64,000 nt of DNA, taken from the NCBI RefSeq assembly GCF_019649055.1, contig NW_026570251.1, forward strand, positions 248,001 through 312,000, given 5' to 3'. The position numbers and the translations under genes were made by a program. Of this stretch, positions 43,216 to 55,035 are shown piece after piece. The notes beneath the pieces were generated by a model that worked only from the letters and a program-made list of their open reading frames with translations, did no database searches and was not told where the DNA came from. Origin of the DNA: Paramacrobiotus metropolitanus (lineage: Eukaryota > Tardigrada > Eutardigrada > Parachela > Macrobiotidae). Each line of letters opens with the position of its first letter. Within the stretch, counting starts at the first letter, position 1.

Positions 43216-43715
43216 TTCAGAATATTGCAGATTGTTTTCGTGCAATTACTGAGACATGTCACATATAATCGCGTTTTAAAAAAAACAATTTTTCCTCATA
43301 AATAAAAAGGAAATGTTGGTGGTAATGACGACAATGATTTATACAGTAGGGATGGGGTAGTAACAATCCTTATAACTGCAGGCCGTCGTTCTACACGCAG
43401 ATTTACCGTTCAGGTGTAAACTGGCATGTGATTCCATCAGCCCATCTAATTCTGCAGATATAGCGTTAATGGTTATGCGATTTTATTTCAAACCATCACT
43501 TAAACACGTGTTAGAAACAGTTACAAAACCAACAGCTCGTTAAACATTTCCGCTTTCTCCACCATGCCCAAAACAGAAACCTCGTTACCACGCTGTACCT
43601 CTATAGACAAACGCTGTCAAAGAAATTCGTGCGAGCGGGCTGTTTTCGTGCTAGCGTTAATCGGTCAAGTTTTCTCCTTATGAGCAGCTGATCGTTTCCG
43701 CTCATCTTGTGTGTC
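43216..43715. other. Intergenic
   Basis: No gene or clear repeat is seen. A minus frame at 43601-43888 overlaps the dispersed repeat and is not credible. Confidence 0.4.
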
Positions 43716-44670
43716 GTTTTATAACATTCTATAGCCAGATGAATTGTATATATCGGCGTGAAAACCGTTTGTGCGTGCAACATCCGGTTCGGCAAAGTTA
43801 TGGCAGCCGATTTATACAAACCAACTGACTGCAGGATGGCATGGAACAAAGAAAAAACGAATTTCGGAGTGCGCGAAAGTGAATGCAATCGTCATGTACA
43901 CGAATTTGGTAATATATGCCGGGTCACTACCGTTGAAGCCAACGGTGGAGGTTATGTAGAACGTTTTTTTTAAGGTTAAATGGAACTATAAGGAAATGGC
44001 AGCGGTAAAGGCAGAGGGGAAACTGCAAAAGGCAAACAGGAGACAATAGTACTCTTGCCTGACCCGGTTCTGCTTGTATTTGTTCTCTTCTTTAGGTTTG
44101 GGGACTTACAATCACGGAACCAGTTCTGATATTCCCTGGCATTTAAAAGGTTTCGAAGTCCATTTTAAAATTTGAAAAACATTATGGCTATGTGATTCCG
44201 CGGCAGAAAAGTTATTATGCTTGTGTGCGTTATCAGTAAGAGCCAAAAAAGACCAGGGAACTTAAATGATGTTTAGTATTTTTGAATAGCATCGTACCAG
44301 TGACTCTCCATTTGGGTGTTGCGCGCACCAACGGTTTTTGCCTACTAGCGATTTGTATGTGAAACGCTACAATTACGTCTGTTGAGACCGAATGCAATAC
44401 CCGAGTCTGGTTTTTCATACTGACATAATTGGTATTATGTTGTACGAGTTACGGTGCGTTGTTCGAGTGTTCCCTGTTGTACTAGCGATGACGTATGATC
44501 CGTGTTCTTATCGCTATCCTCCGATCAGAAGCTGCGCTTCGTCGTCGGCTAGCATTCGGCAGTGTGTGTGTGACTTGTATTGAGTGAACATCAATAAGAT
44601 TAAAGTAGTATTACGCGTTTTAAGTAGTATTACGCGTATGCACTTTTGTTACACTGATGGCCTTTGCCCA
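43716..44670. repeat. Dispersed repeat, copy 2, rearranged
   Basis: Modules shared with 29749-30310: tagccagatgaattgtat, cgtttgtgcgtgcaacatccgg, an inverted module at about 43840-43940 (gaacaaagaaaaaacgaatt and gagtgcgcgaaa), and tgatggcctttgcccaataag at about 44656. The same modules occur here in a different relative orientation. Confidence 0.6.
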
Positions 44671-46394
44671 ATAAGATTAAAGTGAGTAACATCATTGTGG
44701 TCCTGTTGGTGTTAGTGCTGTGAGTGACCTTCGTTTAGGGAAAGCAGTAGTGTGTACCTAGGCGGAAGTTACTGTGTGGTATTCCTGTAGTGTGGTAGTG
44801 AGTGTGGTGAGAGTGTGTTTGTGGCACCTGTTGTCTGCGGAAGTAGGCAACACAACCAACACCAATCTCCGGAGTTCCTTCTCTGCTAGCTGCGGTCAGG
44901 TTAGTAGTAGTACACGCGGTGCGTGTATTATGTCAGATATTTCGGTATTAAGTACCAATACATTATCTCCACTGCTATTACACCGCTCGCATCCATCTTT
45001 AACGCAATCCGATCACATCTATTCTTTAAAGTTCCTGTTATTTAATTTTTAGTTTTTTTTTCCTGTTGATATTACACAATTCGCTGGGATTCCAGAACAA
45101 AGGACATGACCGTTTTTCTCGTGGGGTGCTTCACGTCTCCACTGCACTGCCTCACGTTTGAAGTAGTGGATTTGAAGTAGTGGTTGCAAGCAAAAAGTTG
45201 TAAACATGTTTTTTCACAATCCCAAGTATCACATAAATTTTCAGGCTGGCTTCCTTTTTTGAATGTCTGTTGGAGTTTTTTAAACTAAACATTTATGTGC
45301 AGCTAAGCGTTTGTTAGTTTTCTATTTACACATAGCAGTAACGATCTGATCAGTTGCTATTTCGATAATATAATATTATGTGCTTCTTTGTACAGACTGT
45401 GCAGTGTGCATAACATAATAATTTGTTACAACCTTTGCATCGACGCTAAAGCCTGTGCCGGGTAAACACGGGTATTCCGAGTCATATGCCAGCCGGGAAG
45501 TACGGTATACCAAGCAGATATAGTACAACGTAGATACCTAACGATAAGTAAAATGCTGTTACAATATTAATGCTTCACGTTTATTGGTACTTATTCACGT
45601 TAAATAATGATACAATGCGGCAAGCAAGAGTGCGCGAATGTAAAACTTTTGTGCCTGAACATGAATTTGACCATGTACCGGGTCATTTTGACCATGTACC
45701 AAACATAATAATTATTATGTGCATGTACCGAATCTGTTCACACATGCATGTACACATAGGTACCCATAAACACATGTATGCACACATATGTACTGAATGT
45801 GTGTACATGTACATAACATGAATTTGACCATGTACCGTTGTATAGATTGTATATATAACAGACTGCCGTAAAACACTTTGTATTACATGACAGTATGATG
45901 TATCGACAGTCGCAAAGCCGTCCGCACAGCTGGCTTTGCTTAACCTAACTGTGTTGCTCCTGCCTTTATGCCAGACAAGGAGCGCAATGCTTACTGCCAC
46001 AAGGCAAAAACAGCGATCGATCGGTGTTTAGAAACATCATGCTGCATGTTCTGCACAGCTTCCCTCCTGAATCCTGTTCACTATGCGGCATGCGCCATAT
46101 CACTCGCGGCTACCACGCTTGCGCGCTCTGTATGTCATTGCAACTTGGTCGTTGCCGCAGCTGCGCGTTTCCGTTCCAGTAACACTCAAGTTTAAATTGC
46201 AATCGTAGATGTTCCATACAACAAATCCAAAATCATTTTGCTTGATTTGTTGCCTGGCTAGTCACCCAAGCACTGCTTATATTATCTTCCTTTCGAATAG
46301 TTTAAAACAGACTTAAAATTTTCAGTGATTTAACATAAAAATAAATTGCAAAGAAGCCTTCTTTCATCGCACAGTACAGTTGTGTTTGCAAATC
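44671..46394. other. Intergenic, upstream of serpin 2
   Basis: G/T-rich sequence at about 44690-44830. At 45665-45840 the phrase tgaccatgtacc recurs four times, mixed with acatgtac-type palindromic words. No gene is seen. Confidence 0.45.
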
Positions 46395-47724
46395 ATGGAG
46401 AAATTAAGCAAAGTTTTCAGAAGCTGCGCTGGAAGCCAGCCAGGCAACTCCACGAAGCGGAGGCGAAGGACACCCCGACCCTACACTAAGGATTTTAAAG
46501 TCAACCCCGAGAGCAGTTTTGCTGTGACTATGTTCAAGGCTGTCATTGAGTCGGCGAAGGCTCCGGATGCGAACATCATTATTAGTCCGTATTCAGCGGA
46601 AGTTGTCCTGGCGGCACTCCTTCCCGGGATCAGCGGCGAATTAAAACCAGCTCTGATGGAATTATTGTGCAAAAATAAAAGACAGTTTCCGGAACTGATA
46701 AGAAAGCTTGATGCTGTTAACACAGACGGCGAATTAAATGCAGTGAACGCTGCATTTTATGACGACAATTGTAGCCTGGCTCCGCAATATACAAAGGCAA
46801 TCGACAGCGCAATGAAATTTGGGTTTGTCAAAACACCGTTTGCAAAATCACCTGGCGAAGCTGTGACGATGGTGAACCAATTCGTGGCGGAAAAGACTAA
46901 TGGAAAAATAACCAAGTTGTTGGAAAAAGTCGATCGCCGGACGCTGTTAATTCTAGTGAATGTCATTGATTTCTCAGGCCAGTGGGAATGTCCGTTCGAC
47001 AAGGAAGAAACCAAAAACGGGACATTTTATTGCCCGAACAATTATGAGAAAACGGTAGACTTCATGAAGAACGAAGATGCTACCGTTCGCGCGTACAATA
47101 TTCATGGTTATAAAGCTGCCGAGAAAAACGTCGAAGTTGGCGACCCGCACATGATTATTCTCAACGTGGTCGAGAGAAAATTCAGCGTCATGTTTTTGCT
47201 GCCAGCAAAAGACGCCGGCGGAATCAATAGCCTGGAAAAGGAATTACCTATTGAAAAATTGTTGAAGTTGCGCCAAAAAAGTTCCGAGGAAATGATCTGC
47301 ATTGTCGTGCCGAAATTCCGTATCAGCTGCGGTCTTGACCTAATACCGGGTGCGAAAGCTATGGGTTTGGAGGAGATGTTCGAGCCGTCAGTGACGAATT
47401 TCGAGCAGATGTTCGAGAACGACAGCCGGCCGAAGCGCGTTGACCAGTTCCGACAGGAAGTGGTAATCGGTAAGGTTACCGCACCAACATTTCCGGCAAA
47501 ATTTAATGTACGTTGTGCTTGTAGAGGTGGACGAATACGGTATCAAAGCATCAGCGGCCACGTGCTGTAGTTTGGGATATAACTGCATCAAATACCCGGA
47601 TTTTCAAGTCGATCACCCGTTCTTGGTGATTATCTGGAACGAGATCGCCAATGTCCCAGTTTTTATTGGTCGTATTACGGAGCCAGATGAAACGGCTGAT
47701 TACAATAACGTACCGCTTCAATAA
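46395..47724 (+). CDS. Serpin 2 (intracellular type), two exons
   Basis: The CDS is join(46395..47469, 47525..47724), 424 aa. It aligns with serpin 1 almost throughout: NIIISPYSAEVVLAALLPG, VNTDGELNAVNAAFYDD, LVNVIDFSGQWECPFD and KFRISCGLDLIPGAKAMGLE. The 55-bp intron is at the same place and phase, just before the hinge EVDEYGIKASAATCC. The reactive loop is four residues shorter than in serpin 1 and again Cys-containing (CCSLGYNC). A basic run, STKRRRRTPRP, near the N-terminus could be a nuclear signal. There is no signal peptide. The first ATG is used; its neighbours MEKLSKVFRS align with the serpin 1 start. The pair are opposite-strand paralogues 31 kb apart. Confidence 0.92.
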
Positions 47725-48395
47725 GCCCGGTTTATTCTTATTAGGATAGCACTATCGAATGTCATCAGTTTAACAGTTGGAAAAATGACGCGTTCACGTG
47801 AAATCTTTCCAAACATGTTTCTGCATTCACCTGAAATCGATCGCTGGGCAAAATTTTTCAGAATCCACCTAAGCATTTAAGTAAGCGCAAAACAAACAGC
47901 TTATGACTAGCATAATACTTTGCGGCGTGCGCGCTGAATATGCGGAGATAATATGTATTAGTATGTTCGCTGTACGATCAGGTGTTTGCATGGGTATGCA
48001 AAAGAACCGTTAATTTCCCAATTTCAAAATAAGTTTTGTGAATTTCTAAATAAACTCTAAAACAACATTTCCCAAATACTGTAGTTATCACAATTTTTCA
48101 CGATTTTTGCATGGATTTTATTTGTGCAATAGTTTTCCAGTTTTAATGTAAATCTTGTGAACGGAACGGTCATCTGAAATTATAACACTTTCACTTGGAA
48201 AAGTAGACGAAACGTTGAAGAAGGCATCGCGATTCGCGGTACAACGGTAAGGATGACCTGATCAATCTTGCTCTCGCTGGCATCACTCGCCGCGCTGATC
48301 AGCGGTGTCTTCGCTGTGACTTCACACAGACCGGTGGTCAGGTGCGGAGGTTCGGTCGCGGCAAAGACGTCGCTGCGGTGTGTGTAGAAAACGCC

Positions 48396-48490
48396 TGAAC
48401 CATCGGTGACGAATTTTAACCGGACGCTTATAGAAGATGGTCGGCCAAAGCAGATTAACAAGTTCCGACAGGAAGTGGTCTCTGGTAATC
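48396..48490 (+). pseudogene. Serpin exon 1 fragment
   Basis: It encodes PSVTNFNRTLIEDGRPKQIN and KFRQEVVSG, matching the last part of exon 1 of both serpins up to the splice donor (tctggtaatct). No reactive-loop exon follows. The sequence just upstream is unrelated to serpins, so this is an isolated fragment of a third copy. Confidence 0.7.
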
Positions 48491-51126
48491 TCACTTAAGT
48501 GGATTCTGCCTCTGCATCAACATTTAGTAGGAGACTGCGAAAAATATTATTCATAGACAGGTCAACGACTTTAGAATGCGGAACATCAGAGTAATGACTT
48601 CCAAGCTTTTCTAGTGATAAAATTATATCTTAATCCGTTGTGTTCGCCAAAATATTGCATTTGGCTAATTTGGGTTTGCTATATTGGATGCCTCCACTTT
48701 CACGGAAGGGTTTGTTAGCCAATTTTTTCAACCTAGTTTTGCCCTCGAACAGTAAATTGATCAGGATGCATTTGTTGACCCTATAAAATCTGTTCACGAC
48801 ATTTCAATATCGGCTTTGAATCCTTTTTCACTTCGGACTGATTGCACGTTCTCCAGCAGAGTATCACCAGAACTGTAGTAATAATATCACCGGCTTATTG
48901 TGCCAAGTACTTCTTAATTCGATTTGAAAATCACACAAATGTATATTTTTGGATTTTCCTCAAGAAAACGATCTCAATAAACATTTGTCGAAATCGAAAC
49001 AGAATTTTGGCAGTGCCTGATTAGGGAAACCGGTCGGTAATGGGATAGAGGCTTCTGTATGCTCTACACTATACTTTAAAATATACAACAATATGAATGA
49101 AAAAATATAAAAATATGAAAAAAACGTAAAACAACTGTTACAAAAAGCAGGCAAAAATTATAAAATGTATGAAACAAAAGAGCCCCTTGAATAAGGTTTG
49201 GACGGCTTAAAAGGCAAAAAAAGCTGAAGAAAGGTCGATGACAATAAAACCGAATTCGAACCAAAATCACGTTTATCGTATTACACAAAGAATAATTTCC
49301 AGAATTTAAAAATGCAATCCAGAAACTTTTTGAAAAGGTTATGAACTTGATAATGGATCGGGTTTGACCTCATAACCGCGTGTCTTTGATAGGATAGTTG
49401 CAGAAAAATCGGGTGATAACCACTTGCATTTTTATAGTTAGAATTTTACTGTAAAGCGTATATCAACCTTTTTATCTTAAAGCTGAATAATTTCTTTAAA
49501 TCGAAAGACTTCCCACAGTTTTCTCCAAGGTTCTTAAAAAATTTAAATTTGCACGTTTCAACCGTCAATACTGCACCAAAATACTTCGAATTTCGATAAT
49601 ACACAAACTCTGCATTCTGCAATGCTCCAAGTCCAGAGCATTTTAATTTCTAGAACCGCTACTGCAATCTTTTTTTTCCAGATTTTATGACGGATGCTGG
49701 GAAATGCACCTAGAAACGGCTGATTTAAAGGAAACTTCGGCTTGGTAGTGAACGCTCGGTGACTTCGGTCGTCATGGTACAAAATAGCAAGAGAAACTGA
49801 CGCCCATGTGCTATGCCGTGCTATGTAAATACTTTGGCCGAAACGAGCGCGGCCGAAATGAAAACGGCCGAAGTGATCGGTAGCCTGAAATTCGGCTAAA
49901 ATTCTGGCTGTCCATTACGAGCAACTCAAATAATGTATAGTTAGACCGGTCTGAAAAATTAAAAACTACTTAATAGCATTAGAAATTAAAATACGGTCCG
50001 GTTACTTTGACTGTACCCAAATAGAACCCCCTGACGCGATGCTGAGGGCCGCCGTAGCGTGCGCTGTCGTCCCTATACGCAGTACGATATCAGCCTGGTG
50101 TTTTAGTTCCCATGCAGAACATCAGCTACCACTTACAAAAACCACAAAGATAAACTACTAGTTAAGATGGCCGTTTTTCTAGCAACTTAGTAAGTCTAGT
50201 AATACAGACCGAAACGAAGCCAAAACCTTTTCTACAGGCTACAATGCTGATGCAGCAATTATATTTGAGTATAAGATTAAGGAAATGGCTGTAGGCACCC
50301 CGTTTTACCCGCATTTTCCTTGTCTCTTTAACAGTTACCATTTAAACCCTAATTTTTTAATAACTGAAAGTTCAGCCGTTTCGACAACGAGCGAGAGTAC
50401 AATCACTACGTTGTTTTGCCAATCCATTTACTTTAGCGATAGTAGCTTACCAACGGAAGTGCGATCCGCTCACATTTGATAGGTTAAATTCACGGATCAA
50501 TGAATTTGCGGCAAGCTAGATGGACAATTAATCCAAAAGCAACAGATGCGCTCAGTGGTGATAAATAAATAGGCTTCCGGGTTTGAAAATTCACGATTAC
50601 TTGTACATCGACCGCGGACTGGACTTAGATGGGTCATTGATTCACCGTTCTGAGTACAAGCTGAGAATGCACGGCCGTCTCGCACCAGACTGTTAGCCAC
50701 TGGCAGCGCTGACCGTTTGCAGTAAACCTCTGCATTGCATGTGGTCGTAAACGTTTTAATCGGATGGGTTCAACAATTCTGGATAGTACGCAGCGGTGGA
50801 GGTAGAAGTGGCCCGCTCTGACTCAGCTCTGATACGGATACGATTTAGAGCGATACTGATTTTGCCGATCTGTGGTTTCTGTCTTTTGCATGCTAAGAAA
50901 AATGGCGGAACAACATTATGCTATAACATCAAACTGAATTTCTTGAGGCGAGCTATTTTTTCTGGATCCTTGCACATTGCGGCAATCGCACAGTTAACAG
51001 GATAACGTAAAACCGGATTGTGACAACACCACAGCTGGAGTCAGCATTCGCGTGTCTGACCAACTGACTATAACTATTTTAATGCTGCGTTATTTCAGCA
51101 GGTCAAACATCCGACCAGTCAAATAA
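48491..51126. other. Gene-poor stretch
   Basis: No gene is recognised. AT-rich repeats lie at about 49080-49170. A cluster of ggccgaaa-type units lies at 49830-49880 (listed separately). Small frames at 50285-50479 and 50796-51005 show no family features. Confidence 0.45.
49828..49885. repeat. Cluster of GGCCGAAA-type units, possible transposon end
   Basis: ttggccgaaacgag, cggccgaaatgaaa and cggccgaagtgatc follow one another, resembling the reiterated end units of the fold-back element at 17443. I find no inverted partner in the window, so it may be a solo or truncated end. Confidence 0.45.
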
Positions 51127-51529
51127 TCATCGACTTATTCGTTGCGGGAATTTGCTTTTATCTTCCTGCTCTGTGATTTTGCTAGTCCAGCTTTCGAGTG
51201 TTCCACTTCGAAGTGGTTTTCGATCCCCTAATACGCGCCAGAGAGTATATATGCAAATCCGATTCAACTTCCGAATGGGCAAATTGTCCAAATCCTCCAC
51301 GATCCACAACCGGTTAAAATAATGCGCAGAAGGACGCGGGTCGCAGCTCTGATAAGCATTCAGTATCTGAAAACCAGCAACGATGTAGCGCTAACGCTAA
51401 AACAGAGAACGCTGTTTGCAGTTATACCTTGATGATTTTGTTATACTTTTTTGGAAATTTTGCCCCAGTCTTATTCGCCACCCAGCGTTCAATATTCTCT
51501 ATAGCATATTCCAGATCAAATTCCCACTG

Positions 51530-52157
51530 TGTAACGCCGCGCTTCTCTGTGCACGTGTACTTGTATATATACAGTACATATGTGTCCACATAATACCCGG
51601 AAGTGGATCGATACCGATTACATATGTGCACCGCATCGATTACGTCTTCAAGGGCGCTATCCCGCATATCCGCATGCATATTCCCTTATCTAATTAGGCC
51701 TAAGTGCTGATGTGAGAACTGTGTCATTAACCGTCACTTAGTGTGTATGTTGTATATGTACTCTGTACATGAGTTCCTACCGTCTTAATGGAAACTGGGT
51801 GTGTTTGTGCAAGTGCTGGCATTTTATGACTTTCCATTTTATCCTGTGTGTAGAATCGTGGATTTTCTCTTATAAGTCTAATGCTTTTCTCAGTTGTAAA
51901 GTCAGTAGTGTTTTTCTCAAGTTTTGCTTTGGATGTGAGTTTTGCATAATTCAATCTTTCTTGTTATTTGTTGTGTGAGTAAAGCTACAAAAACACCGTT
52001 GTCGCCGCGCTGTCTTAGTGTACACGGTACACTGAAGATAGGCTAGTTGCACAGAGTAATTATCGATCCATCTTTATTCTCCCATTTCCCTGCGCGGATA
52101 AACGTTATCGCGCAGTCAGCAATCACACACAGCATCCACCACGTGTTAAGACTAACA
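51530..52157 (+). repeat. Left LTR of the gypsy element
   Basis: 628 bp, TGTAAC...ACTAACA, with its near-identical partner at 60587-61211. The 4 bp before it (ACTG) match the 4 bp after the right LTR. Confidence 0.92.
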
Positions 52158-52377
52158 CTGGTGCCGAAAACCTGTCTGCGGAGGCGTAGGAGCATTGTCG
52201 TTTGGAATACGGTCATTAACTCTGCAGTTGGACATTGACCATTATCGATCTGTGGTGGATATTATCATATTCCGAATAATCAGTGGGTGATTATTCGTGT
52301 ATTGCTTTGGGAATTACTTGTGTTAACTACGGCGACTGGATTATTGATTTGTTGGAGTATACACGGTAACTCGCAAC

Positions 52378-54174
52378 ATGTCTAATCCTGGAGATGACCC
52401 TAATAAATCGACCGGCAGCCAAGTGCAGCCGCACTCCAACACCGCTATTCCAACCAAGGCGGGTGCAACCGGGAAATCCATCGTGTTGGATTCACGCGCC
52501 CTGGCTGAGGAATTCACCTCCATTCAAGCAACCGGTGACACCAAGCCACCCCTGTTCCGTGGACGCGCGGGAGAGGATGTGGAAGGCTGGGTGCGGCGCT
52601 TCCGCACCGTGGTTACCGCGTTAGAGTGGAAGGAGAGTAAGGTGTTACGCCAAATTCCGGTCTACTTAGACGGATTTGCTGCCACTTGGTATAACAAGGT
52701 CAGTGACGGTGGTAAAAAGTTACCTTACGCAACTTCCGAGGAGTTATTGAAGGCTATCATCGGTCGCTTTCAAACTGAAGACTACCGTAATCAGCTTAAG
52801 GTCAAGCTGCGTTTACGTAAGATGAAGCGCGACGAGGCATTGGAAGATTATTTTAATGATGTCATGACCTTGTGTGACAAGATTAATGCCGATATGGATG
52901 ATGACGACGTCATTGAGAAGCTGAAAGCCGGGTTACTGCCGAAGTATCTTAGCAGACTGGCAATGACGCAAGCAGACACGCCTATGGAGTTCCTCTCGGA
53001 CATGCAGAAGGTGTCGGATTCCCTGCGCTTGGAGTCGAAGAATCGAGCGACGGAGTGGACGACGGTGGAGAGGAAGAGCGGTAACCGGCCGTGGAACAAT
53101 AATTATGGGAAAGGTCAGTATGGCGGCAATAGCGGCAATGGGAAGCCGTTTATGCGAAAGGTCACCAATGCCGGTACAGCGGCCGGTAATGGGGGACCTA
53201 AGCCCACTGACAGGCCGGTTAAGCGCTGCTACAACTGCAACGGAACGGATCACATTCAACGGTATTGCCCGAAGAATAAGGTCACACAGCAGCCGCGGAA
53301 TACGACCGGAGCAGGTGCGCAGCAGGCGCGCAGTCTGTTGACCTTGGACGATGGAGGCCATGCACCGGCCGCTCCCAGTCTGCAGCTGGGAATGGCATTG
53401 GATGTGGGTGCAACAGGGAGTGGAGGAGAACCAACCCTGGAGGGTGGCGTCGTTGGAGGGACGGCCACTGGTGCCGGTGGGGAGGCCGGTTTAACTTGGT
53501 ATACTTTTGGCCTTGGATCATCGTCGGATACCGACCAGTCATGGAAGATGATGCGGTGGCCTGGAACACGCTCTAGCGGCAGAGAGCGAGTAGTGCGCCA
53601 CAGCCGGGATGCAGCTGTGGATGGATACCGTGGTGATGCGGCATACACCCGGTACCTTTTGGAATCACAACGGAAGTACCGATTAAGCTGCGTTGCAGCT
53701 ATTCGCCCAGCCAACCGGGCTGGCGTTATGGCATATGCTGTTGAGCATGACGGCGCAATTGAAGTGCGCACACGGATGTCTCCGAGGGAGTTCCGAAGCA
53801 TGTGCAGACGAGGGCTCCTGGGCTTCGATGCCCACACCTCCCAAGAAGCTACGCGCCTGGAGGAGGCGCAGCAGCAGCGCTGGGCGCGGGAGCGCCGCAG
53901 CCGGAACCAGTCTACTGAGGAGAGATGGGAACGGAGCCCATCTCGTGATCGGAGGGAGCGACGTTCGGCAAGCATGGCCAGCTTGCGCACGGAACGCGCC
54001 CGGTCACACTCGACGGTACGAATTGAGACACCATGGGAAGCGGTTCGTCGGATGCAGCAGGAGTGCGCAGCGCGAGCGGAGCCGGCATGCCATGGAGGTT
54101 ACCGGCCAGAGCCGCAGCCGGAGGAAGAGTACTGTGGTATATTTGCATATCACGAGATTATTGGCATATCGTGA
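52378..54174 (+). CDS. gag-like part of the gypsy element
   Basis: It has a retrotransposon gag domain (RGRAGEDVEGWVRRFRTVV; ATWYNKV; RKMKRDEALEDYFNDVMTLC) at about residues 55-220. A CCHC knuckle follows (CYNCNGTDHIQRYC). The basic, Arg- and Ser-rich tail is longer than in many Ty3/gypsy gags. It is a capsid/nucleocapsid precursor of the element. Confidence 0.88.
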   Translation: MSNPGDDPNKSTGSQVQPHSNTAIPTKAGATGKSIVLDSRALAEEFTSIQATGDTKPPLFRGRAGEDVEGWVRRFRTVVTALEWKESKVLRQIPVYLDGFAATWYNKVSDGGKKLPYATSEELLKAIIGRFQTEDYRNQLKVKLRLRKMKRDEALEDYFNDVMTLCDKINADMDDDDVIEKLKAGLLPKYLSRLAMTQADTPMEFLSDMQKVSDSLRLESKNRATEWTTVERKSGNRPWNNNYGKGQYGGNSGNGKPFMRKVTNAGTAAGNGGPKPTDRPVKRCYNCNGTDHIQRYCPKNKVTQQPRNTTGAGAQQARSLLTLDDGGHAPAAPSLQLGMALDVGATGSGGEPTLEGGVVGGTATGAGGEAGLTWYTFGLGSSSDTDQSWKMMRWPGTRSSGRERVVRHSRDAAVDGYRGDAAYTRYLLESQRKYRLSCVAAIRPANRAGVMAYAVEHDGAIEVRTRMSPREFRSMCRRGLLGFDAHTSQEATRLEEAQQQRWARERRSRNQSTEERWERSPSRDRRERRSASMASLRTERARSHSTVRIETPWEAVRRMQQECAARAEPACHGGYRPEPQPEEEYCGIFAYHEIIGIS

Positions 54175-54255
54175 AAGTCGCGATACAAACGATGACTTAG
54201 CAACTGTGCGTTATTTCCTGTTGCTGTGTCTTTAGATGTTGTACTTCTCATTTAG

Positions 54256-55035
54256 TTGTTATCTTGTACTAGTCGTAAAACGGTAATACTTATTAAAGTT
54301 TTAGCCCGTACTTGGAGACATCACAAGTACGCACGATGCGGAAAGGAAGGATGCATCGAGCATCATGGAGGAGACCATCGGACGCAGGCACTGCGGCGCG
54401 CGATGGCATCAATGGAGACTCAACACCCTGAGTCACCGCCTCCTTACTACACACCTAACTACAGTCCGCAGAGTCCAGACGCTGACCCATTGGATGGAGG
54501 ATCGGTCGGCACGACTGGAGAGGTGACGTACCCGTTGTTTGATGAAGAGACGTCTGGATGGCGCGAGCCGGTGTCCACGTCTGGACGGATGGAGCGAAGC
54601 GAGGTTCACATACCGGTACACCAGTACCGCGTCATGCGGGCGGTGCCGCCACCGCTCATGAAGTTGCCCGCCATGGTGAAGGATTTGCCTAAGGCATACC
54701 TCTCACCACTGGATATCGGAGGGACGGTTCCCCTCATGGATATTCGGATTTGTGGCCGTCTTGCCACCGCGTTGATAGACTGTGGAGCGAGCCTATCAAT
54801 CGTGAACCAGAGCTTCATACGTGGATTAGGAATGGTAATGAAGCCATTCGTTACCGATGTGGTTGTCGCTGACAACCGGACGGTCCGGACGTCAGGACAG
54901 ATCACCCTGAACGTGGATATGGAAGGAATCCATGGAGACATCACGTTCGTTGTTTCGACAATTTTGGGGCGGGGAAATATGACTGTGTCATTGGCTGCAA
55001 CGTACTTCAACAGCCCGGCATCCTGGTGGACGTAG
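54256..55035 (+). CDS. Aspartic protease part of the gypsy element
   Basis: The retropepsin-like active-site motif ALIDCGASLSIV and a downstream hydrophobic ILGRGNM segment lie between the gag and polymerase parts. It is the usual maturation protease position in Ty3/gypsy elements. Confidence 0.8.
   Translation: MLSCTSRKTVILIKVLARTWRHHKYARCGKEGCIEHHGGDHRTQALRRAMASMETQHPESPPPYYTPNYSPQSPDADPLDGGSVGTTGEVTYPLFDEETSGWREPVSTSGRMERSEVHIPVHQYRVMRAVPPPLMKLPAMVKDLPKAYLSPLDIGGTVPLMDIRICGRLATALIDCGASLSIVNQSFIRGLGMVMKPFVTDVVVADNRTVRTSGQITLNVDMEGIHGDITFVVSTILGRGNMTVSLAATYFNSPASWWT

Noticed and set aside
45665-45840. Repeated tgaccatgtacc words considered as a CRISPR-like or satellite array
   Set aside because: Spacing is irregular, units are few and the setting is a eukaryotic genome; it is better read as local simple duplication.
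48180-48494. 104-codon minus frame over the serpin fragment
   Set aside because: It is partly antisense to the serpin relic and has no recognised domain.
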